Below, piece after piece: positions 14,897-19,457 of a stretch of 19,457 bases of DNA. The stretch's first letter is position 1; every line of letters begins with the position of its first letter. Origin of the DNA: Desulfobacterales bacterium (GTDB taxonomy: Bacteria; Desulfobacterota; Desulfobacteria; Desulfobacterales; JAFDCJ01). The position numbers were made by a program, and so were the translations under genes. The notes beneath the pieces were generated by a model, which was not told the origin of the DNA, searched no databases, and saw only the letters and a program-made list of their open reading frames with translations. Where the stretch lies: contig JAOZPY010000013.1 of NCBI GenBank assembly GCA_029932495.1, forward strand, positions 1-19,457. Direction: 5' to 3'.

Positions 14897-15847
14897 TTAC
14901 CGACTATCAATTTTATTCAGCGCGATCAGCGACAAAAACTCATAGACGATGTTGGCTCCCAGCAAAGCCGTTATTTCGGCGACATCATAGTCGGGCAGCA
15001 CCTCCACGACATCAAAACCAACGAAATTCAATCCTTTCAGCCCCCGCACCAGCTCAATGGCCTCAGCGCTGCTCAGTCCCCCCACTTCGGGTGTGCCGGT
15101 GCCGGGAGCAAAGGCAGGGTCCACGACATCGATATCAAAAGTGACGAAAGTCTTTTGTCCCCCGACCCGTTGCCGGATGTGTTCGGCCACCGCCGGCAGC
15201 CCCATTTCGCGCAAACGCTGCATGGGGATGACGTCAAACCCCAGGGATTTTGACTCCTCCCAGGCATCCCGCGTATGCATCGTGCCGTGCATTCCAACTT
15301 GTACCGAATGGTCGGCAATCAGCAACTGTTCTTCCATGGCCCGGCGAAACATGGAGCCGTGATAGTAGGGCCGGCCGAAATATTGCTCGGCGGTGTCGGT
15401 GTGCGAGTCGAAATGCACCAGGGCCACCGGGCCATGAACCCGCACGAGCGCCCTCAGTTCGGGCAGGCTGATGGCGTGATCACCCCCTAGTGCCACGGGG
15501 ATCACCCCGGATTGCACCAGCGGGGCAAGCCCGGCTTCAATGCGCGCATAGGTGTCTTCGATGTATCCCGGAACCACTGTCAGGTCCCCCCAATCGACCC
15601 CCGCGCAATGATCGAAAATACCGACATCCAGCCCTGGATTGAACGGCCGCAGGGTTCCCGACACCCGGCGGATGGCATCGGGCCCCATCCGCTGGCCCGT
15701 GCGGTAGGATGTGCCGCCGTCCCAGGGAATGCCCACCACCGCGAAGTCAATGCCTTCGGCGACCTGCAGATGCGGCAGGCGCATGAAAGTTTTAATGCCG
15801 GCAAACTTCGGCAGCTGTATTTCTGTAACCGGTTTGTATTCCGTCAT
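14897..15847 (-). CDS. speB: Ureohydrolase-family enzyme, probable agmatinase
   Basis: This 316-residue cytoplasmic enzyme of the arginase family hydrolyses a guanidino group to urea; agmatine to putrescine is the most likely reaction. All six metal ligands are visible: H124 in GGDHAIS, D147, H149 and D151 in HFDSHTDT, and D238 and D240 in TFDIDVVDPAFAPGTGTPE. SHTDT in place of the common AHTDT is a small deviation. AAGGAG lies 7 bases before ATG 15847. It is divergent from a Pot-type importer, which fits uptake and breakdown of a polyamine or guanidino compound. Guanidinobutyrase, guanidinopropionase or guanidine hydrolase are real alternatives, so the symbol is provisional. Confidence 0.85.
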   Translation of the reverse strand: MTEYKPVTEIQLPKFAGIKTFMRLPHLQVAEGIDFAVVGIPWDGGTSYRTGQRMGPDAIRRVSGTLRPFNPGLDVGIFDHCAGVDWGDLTVVPGYIEDTYARIEAGLAPLVQSGVIPVALGGDHAISLPELRALVRVHGPVALVHFDSHTDTAEQYFGRPYYHGSMFRRAMEEQLLIADHSVQVGMHGTMHTRDAWEESKSLGFDVIPMQRLREMGLPAVAEHIRQRVGGQKTFVTFDIDVVDPAFAPGTGTPEVGGLSSAEAIELVRGLKGLNFVGFDVVEVLPDYDVAEITALLGANIVYEFLSLIALNKIDSR

Positions 15848-15941
15848 CCAGATCTCCTTTATTCCGCCTGCGTTATCTGTAAAAGTAACCGGGGCTTCAG
15901 GTTATATTTTCACGTTGTGCCCTTGCCGGTTTGTGAGTAAG

Positions 15942-16103
15942 CTACCATCCATAATATGCTTTTTTCAAAATTTCCAGAAAAACTTCATAAGTCAGCGATC
16001 TTGAACGTGCCGATGCAAGCTTGACAAGCCGCAAAGCTTCTTGTACATCATTTAATTTTAAAGGGGCTTCATCTCCCGGCAACCATGCAATCAAAGCGAT
16101 CAA
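15942..16103 (-). CDS. Possible small protein or gene remnant upstream of the agmatinase gene
   Basis: This frame encodes about 53 residues from TTG 16103, ending in TAG. The sequence looks protein-like: a short hydrophobic start (LIALIAWLPG), then two amphipathic helices (KLNDVQEALRLVKLASARS; LTYEVFLEILKKAYYGW). An in-frame TGA lies 21 codons further upstream, with no ATG between, only TTG codons. Base composition is more AT-rich than its neighbours. It could be the C-terminal remnant of a lost gene, a TTG-started small gene, or chance. I do not recognise a family. It overlaps the candidate promoter of the plus-strand importer. Confidence 0.25.
   Translation of the reverse strand: MIALIAWLPGDEAPLKLNDVQEALRLVKLASARSRSLTYEVFLEILKKAYYGW
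16019..16049 (+). promoter_or_regulatory. Candidate promoter and overlapping palindrome for the Pot-type importer
   Basis: A perfect TTGACA (16021-16026) and a weak TACATC (16044-16049) are 17 bases apart. The -35 overlaps an 11-bp palindrome GCTTG-A-CAAGC (16019-16029), which could be an operator. The leader would be about 77 nt. Confidence 0.35.
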
Positions 16104-16132
16104 ACTTGCAACCAAAAAGGAGGAATTTCACC

Positions 16133-17239
16133 ATGACAGTAAAATCCGCATTTTGCTCTTGCAGAAACAACGGTTGGCGCATGGGCGCCTGGCTGGTCAT
16201 TATTGCCTGCATAACCGCTATAGGGATCGGGTTGCCATCGGCCTTTGCCGGTCAGACCCTGAAAGTCGGCGTTTACGGCGGCTATTTCAAAGATTCTTTT
16301 GACAAGCATATCTTTCCCGACTTCACCAAGGAAACGGGTATTAAAATCGAATCCGTGGCCGAGCCCACCGGCGAAGCCTGGTTGGTGCAGCTCGAGCAGG
16401 CAGCGCGGGCCGGGGTTGCCCCGGCGGATATCTCCATGATAGCCCAAGGCCCCATGCTCAAGGGCCAGAAGACCAGAATATGGACGCCGCTGGACCTGAA
16501 CAAGATACCCAACCATCAATACCTGCTGCCCCACTTCATCCACAAGTATCCGGACGGCAGGGTGGATGGCATCGGCGCCGTGTCATGGTACATCACCCTG
16601 GTGTCCAACACCAATGTTTTTAAAACGCCCCCCACCTCGTGGGCGGACATGTGGCAGCCGGATAAAAAAGACAAGCTGGGGCTGCTGGCCCTGGTCTCCA
16701 ACTCGTTTTTGCTGGAAATCACCGCCAAGACCTTTTACGGCGGCGATGATATTCTCAACAGCAAGCAGGGAATTCTCAAGGTCATGAACAAGCTGGCCGA
16801 ACTCAAACCCAATGTCAAGCTGTGGTACCGGGATGAAGGCCAGTTCCAGCAGGCCCTGCAGTCCGGTGAAATTCCCATGGGCCAGTATTATCACGATGTG
16901 GCTACTTTGGCCGCTGCCGACGGGTACCCGGTGCGCTCCACCTTTCCCAAGGAAGGCGGGATTAACGATTCCGGCTGCTGGACGGTCAGCAAGGCTTCCA
17001 AGAAACTCAAGGAAGCCTATGTTTTTATCAATTACATGTGCCGCCCGGAAATCCAGGCCAAGCTGTCACGCAAGGTCGGTACCGCTCCGACGGTACGCCG
17101 GGAAGTGACGGGACTGAGCGCCAAGGAATTTTCCGCCGTTTCCAGCGATATCCCGCCGATCATCCCGCGCTATGATCTTTATACGGGTGAACTCAGCGAC
17201 TGGATCAGCCAGAAGTGGACCGAAATGGTCACCAAATAG
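16133..17239 (+). CDS. PotD-like ABC substrate-binding protein (polyamine/iron/phosphonate class)
   Basis: The 368-residue periplasmic protein belongs to the class 8 binding proteins. A long signal peptide covers about residues 1-39 (basic start, hydrophobic core about 18-34, SAFA cleavage). The mature part begins GQTLKVGVYGGYFKDSF, followed by FTKETGIKIE. The W-Y-R-D-E-G-Q-F-Q-Q-AL segment and the late GINDSGCWTVSKASKK stretch are typical of spermidine/putrescine-type binders. ATG 16133 is chosen over 16085 because AAGGAGG lies 9 bases before it and the signal peptide follows. The stop is TAG. A strong hairpin terminator follows, before the ATPase gene. The ligand is not certain: polyamine is suggested by PotABC-like partners and the divergent agmatinase. 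Confidence 0.88.
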   Translation: MTVKSAFCSCRNNGWRMGAWLVIIACITAIGIGLPSAFAGQTLKVGVYGGYFKDSFDKHIFPDFTKETGIKIESVAEPTGEAWLVQLEQAARAGVAPADISMIAQGPMLKGQKTRIWTPLDLNKIPNHQYLLPHFIHKYPDGRVDGIGAVSWYITLVSNTNVFKTPPTSWADMWQPDKKDKLGLLALVSNSFLLEITAKTFYGGDDILNSKQGILKVMNKLAELKPNVKLWYRDEGQFQQALQSGEIPMGQYYHDVATLAAADGYPVRSTFPKEGGINDSGCWTVSKASKKLKEAYVFINYMCRPEIQAKLSRKVGTAPTVRREVTGLSAKEFSAVSSDIPPIIPRYDLYTGELSDWISQKWTEMVTK

Positions 17240-17260
17240 ACAAAAAGCACAATCCCCTGT

Positions 17261-17297
17261 CGGTCGGGGCCGAAATGCGGCTCCGACCGTTTGTTTT
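17261..17297 (+). terminator. Intrinsic terminator/attenuator between binding-protein and ATPase genes
   Basis: CGGTCGGGGCC (17261-17271) pairs with GGCTCCGACCG (17279-17289) over 11 positions with one G-T pair, loop GAAATGC, followed by TTTGTTTT (17290-17297). It lies 21 bases after the binding-protein stop. Partial read-through would give more binding protein than membrane components, a common arrangement. Confidence 0.7.
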
Positions 17298-17400
17298 CCC
17301 GCCGCACACCACCCTTGACGCATCAAAGGGAAGCTTAACGCGGCAACCCGCCGGCAATTGAACTTGCGTGCCGGCCCAACCAAGAGAAATGCAGCGCTGA

Positions 17401-18459
17401 ATGGATGGAATCGTACTTGAAAATATTAACAAACAGTTCGGCTCGGTAATCGCTGTTGCCGATGTGGACCTGGAGCTGTCGGACGGCCGCTTCGTCTGTT
17501 TTCTGGGCCCCTCGGGTTGCGGCAAAACCACCCTTCTACGCCTGATCGCCGGACTGGAGGCCCCGACCCGGGGCCGCATCCTGCTGGCCGGCGAGGACAT
17601 CACCCGCACCCCGGCCCACCGGCGTAATTTCGGAATGGTTTTCCAGTCCCTGGCGCTGTTTCCGCACCTGACCGTCGGCGAAAACGTTTCCTACAGTCTG
17701 AAAGTTCGTAAAATAGACCGCGACACCCGTCGACGCCGGACCGAATCACTGCTGGAACTGGTGCAGCTGTCCGGGTTGGTGGATCGGCACATCTCCCAGC
17801 TGTCCGGCGGCCAGAAACAGCGGGTTGCCATTGCCCGGGCCCTAGCCATTGAGCCGCGCCTGTTTTTGCTCGACGAACCCCTGTCGGCCCTGGACGCCAA
17901 ATTGCGCGAGGACATGCAGCTGGAGCTGCGCATGCTGCAGCAGCGTCTCGGCATCACCACCATCCTGGTCACCCATGATCAACGGGAAGCCATGACCATG
18001 GCCGACCTGGTGGTGGTCATGGGCCCCGGCAACCGCATCCATCAAGTGGGCTCACCGCTCGAAATATACCGCCATCCCGCCAATACCTTCGTGGCCGATT
18101 TTATCGGTACCAGCAACCTGCTGGAGGGGACCTGTGACAAATCCGGGGAGATCCGGGTGGACCGGGTGCACCTGGAAGTGGCCGAACTTCCCGCTGAAAT
18201 ATTGCCGGATTCCGCCGTCACCGTATCGGTGCGCCCGGAGGACATTCGTGTGCTGCCGGGTATTGAATCCGGCAACAATCGCCTGCCGGGCAAAGTTTCA
18301 TTCATACGCGACTTAGGCTCCAGCGTTGAGGTTTACCTTGACTGCGCAGGAATCCAAATTATCAGTCATTCAACCCCCAAAGGACGGCCGGAGATCAAAC
18401 CGGGGGACGACGCCACCGCCGTACTGCCGCCGGCCGCCTGTGTGGCCCTGAAGTCATGA
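17401..18459 (+). CDS. PotA-like ABC transporter ATP-binding protein
   Basis: The 352-residue ATPase has Walker A GPSGCGKTT (36-44), Q-loop FQSLALFPHLT (Q82), signature LSGGQKQR (134-141), Walker B LFLLDEP (154-160), D-loop SALD, and the switch histidine in LVTHD (H192). The C-terminal third (about 235-345) is a TOBE-type domain with SVRPEDIRVL, typical of the PotA/FbpC/UgpC class. It powers the importer at the inner face of the membrane. The gap from the binding-protein gene (161 bases) holds the terminator at 17261-17297. Its TGA overlaps the permease ATG (ATGA). The Shine-Dalgarno before ATG 17401 is weak (AGAG). Confidence 0.92.
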   Translation: MDGIVLENINKQFGSVIAVADVDLELSDGRFVCFLGPSGCGKTTLLRLIAGLEAPTRGRILLAGEDITRTPAHRRNFGMVFQSLALFPHLTVGENVSYSLKVRKIDRDTRRRRTESLLELVQLSGLVDRHISQLSGGQKQRVAIARALAIEPRLFLLDEPLSALDAKLREDMQLELRMLQQRLGITTILVTHDQREAMTMADLVVVMGPGNRIHQVGSPLEIYRHPANTFVADFIGTSNLLEGTCDKSGEIRVDRVHLEVAELPAEILPDSAVTVSVRPEDIRVLPGIESGNNRLPGKVSFIRDLGSSVEVYLDCAGIQIISHSTPKGRPEIKPGDDATAVLPPAACVALKS

Positions 18460-19313
18460 CCGGAAGAAAACCTGAAAACCTGCGCTCGTACCTGGCGGTG
18501 GTCTACCCCGCCCTGATGCTGGTGGTCTTTTTCATTGTTCCGTTTGCCATCATGGTGACGATCAGTTTTTTTCACCGCGACCCGGGAGCCTTTTACACTC
18601 CGGTCTTTGATATTGCCAATTATCAGAACCTGTTTTCCGCCCTGTTCGTGCGGGTTCTGATCTTCTCGCTTTTCATTGCCGGACTGGCGGCGGCCGTATG
18701 CGTCGGCCTCGGTTTTCCATTCACCTATTTTATCACTCGCATGCCGCGCCGCTTCCAGGTGTTCTGGCTGGTTTTCTTGCTGTCGGTGCTTTCTCTTTCA
18801 GAGGTTATTGTCGGTTTTGCCTGGTCCTTGATGCTATCGCGCACGGCGGGCCTGTCCAACCTGCTGGTTTGGCTGGGGCTGATGAACAAGCCCGTCAGCT
18901 GGACCCCGAGCTTTGCCGCCCTGCTGTGCGGGCTTTGTTACCTCGCCTTTCCCTATACCGTGCTGGTGCTTTACCCGCCGTTGTCCCGGCTCAATCCCAG
19001 CCTGCCGGAAGCCGCCCGGACGCTGGGCGCTTCTCCCCTGCGGACTTTTTTCACCGTTGTGGTGGGTGCCCTGCGTAACGCCATTGTGGCCGCTTTTGTA
19101 ATGGTGTTCGTCTTCACTCTCGGTGCTTACCTGCTGCCCCAGATTCTCGGCCGGCCCCACCACTGGACCCTTTCGGTGTTGATCACTGATCGGGCCATTT
19201 ATCAATCCAATATGCCCATGGCGGCTGCCATGGCGATTTTTTTCATGCTTGTCAGCCTGGCTCTGGTGGTGCTGACCATGTTTATCGGCAAGGAAAAGAA
19301 AGTGGCCTCCTGA
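18456..19313 (+). CDS. PotB-like ABC transporter permease
   Basis: The 285-residue inner-membrane permease has about six membrane segments. The first (about 12-35) is followed by a periplasmic loop with FFHRDPGAFYTPVFDIANYQNLF, a common pattern in PotB-type permeases. The ATPase-docking EAA loop reads EAARTLGASPLRTFFTVVVGAL (about 187-208), with the conserved E-A-A and G. The start ATG overlaps the ATPase stop by four bases, and the second permease starts one base after this stop, so all three are probably translated together. It forms the channel with the next gene product. Confidence 0.92.
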   Translation: MTGRKPENLRSYLAVVYPALMLVVFFIVPFAIMVTISFFHRDPGAFYTPVFDIANYQNLFSALFVRVLIFSLFIAGLAAAVCVGLGFPFTYFITRMPRRFQVFWLVFLLSVLSLSEVIVGFAWSLMLSRTAGLSNLLVWLGLMNKPVSWTPSFAALLCGLCYLAFPYTVLVLYPPLSRLNPSLPEAARTLGASPLRTFFTVVVGALRNAIVAAFVMVFVFTLGAYLLPQILGRPHHWTLSVLITDRAIYQSNMPMAAAMAIFFMLVSLALVVLTMFIGKEKKVAS

Positions 19314-19314
19314 T

Positions 19315-19457
19315 ATGAACAGAACACTGCGCAACTTATTTCTCGGCCTGATCCTGATCACCCTGAGCGGCCCGCTGGTGGTGGTCGCCGGCGTTTCGCT
19401 GAACGCCAAAAAGCGGCTTTTCTTTCCGCCCGCCGGCATCTCCCTGCGCTGGTATGC
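19315..19457 (+). CDS. PotC-like ABC transporter permease (partial, cut by window end)
   Basis: The reading frame starts at ATG 19315, one base after the PotB-like stop, and stays open to the window edge (47 full codons). It begins with a basic MNRTLRN, a membrane helix (LFLGLILITLSGPLVVVAG), then SLNAKKRLFFPPAGISLRWYA. The F-P-P-x-G-x-S-L-R-W-Y segment is characteristic of the second permease in Pot- and phosphonate-type importers. The remaining part, including its EAA loop, lies outside the window. Confidence 0.85.
   Translation, partial: MNRTLRNLFLGLILITLSGPLVVVAGVSLNAKKRLFFPPAGISLRWY

Noticed and set aside
15848..16132. Guanidine (ykkC) riboswitch before the agmatinase or importer
   Set aside because: The conserved guanidine-I blocks are not found on either strand.
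1..19457. CRISPR array, tRNA, rRNA or insertion sequence
   Set aside because: No regularly spaced direct repeats, no tRNA cloverleaf, no rRNA sequence and no transposase frame were seen by eye.

Overview
This window looks like part of the chromosome of a Gram-negative bacterium, most likely a member of the Desulfobacterota (Desulfobacterales-like). That placement is inference. It rests on the family mix, the moderately GC-rich coding sequence, and intergenic stretches full of hairpin and short-repeat sequence of a kind I associate with that group. No rRNA, tRNA, CRISPR array or insertion sequence was found. Genes are densely packed and almost all are metabolic, transport or envelope genes.

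Layout. 1-320: a truncated copy of a dispersed hairpin repeat, then a probable promoter. 321-1857: an EamA/DMT transporter (+) tail to tail with a YhhN-family membrane protein (-). 1877-2023: a very long imperfect hairpin that runs into the stop codon of an NADP-type glutamate dehydrogenase gene (-, 2023-3372). 3519-5177: a GAF-GAF-GGDEF diguanylate cyclase (-), preceded by a sigma-28 (FliA)-like promoter. 5397-9008: a four-gene minus-strand operon (DegT-type sugar aminotransferase, family 2 glycosyltransferase, VTT/TVP38 membrane protein, Gfo/Idh/MocA oxidoreductase). The last gene carries an in-frame TAG at codon 212, with 110 well-conserved codons after it. 9009-9796: a gene-free region with two different hairpin elements and a strong promoter for a divergent ArnT/PMT-like lipid-linked-sugar glycosyltransferase (9797-11404, +). 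11442-14044: a TPP-riboswitch-controlled ABC importer of the ThiXYZ type (-). 14207-14800: an ArgA-like GNAT acetyltransferase (+). 14897-15847: a ureohydrolase of the agmatinase type (-). 16133 to the end: a PotDABC-type ABC importer operon (+), whose second permease gene is cut by the window edge.

How the genes fit together. The aminotransferase, oxidoreductase, GT2, VTT protein and ArnT-like transferase could form one envelope-decoration route: make an amino sugar, load it on a polyprenyl carrier, flip it, and transfer it to lipid A or another acceptor. This resembles the Arn pathway with different parts. The thi importer should bring in a thiamine pyrimidine precursor when TPP is low. The agmatinase and the divergent Pot-like importer suggest uptake and hydrolysis of a polyamine or guanidino compound, and with GDH and the ArgA-like enzyme they give the region a nitrogen/arginine theme.

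The observations most worth checking are the internal amber codon, the three families of long intergenic hairpins (one in two copies with a compensatory base-pair change), the Arn-like cassette with a VTT protein, and the sigma-28-like promoter before the diguanylate cyclase.
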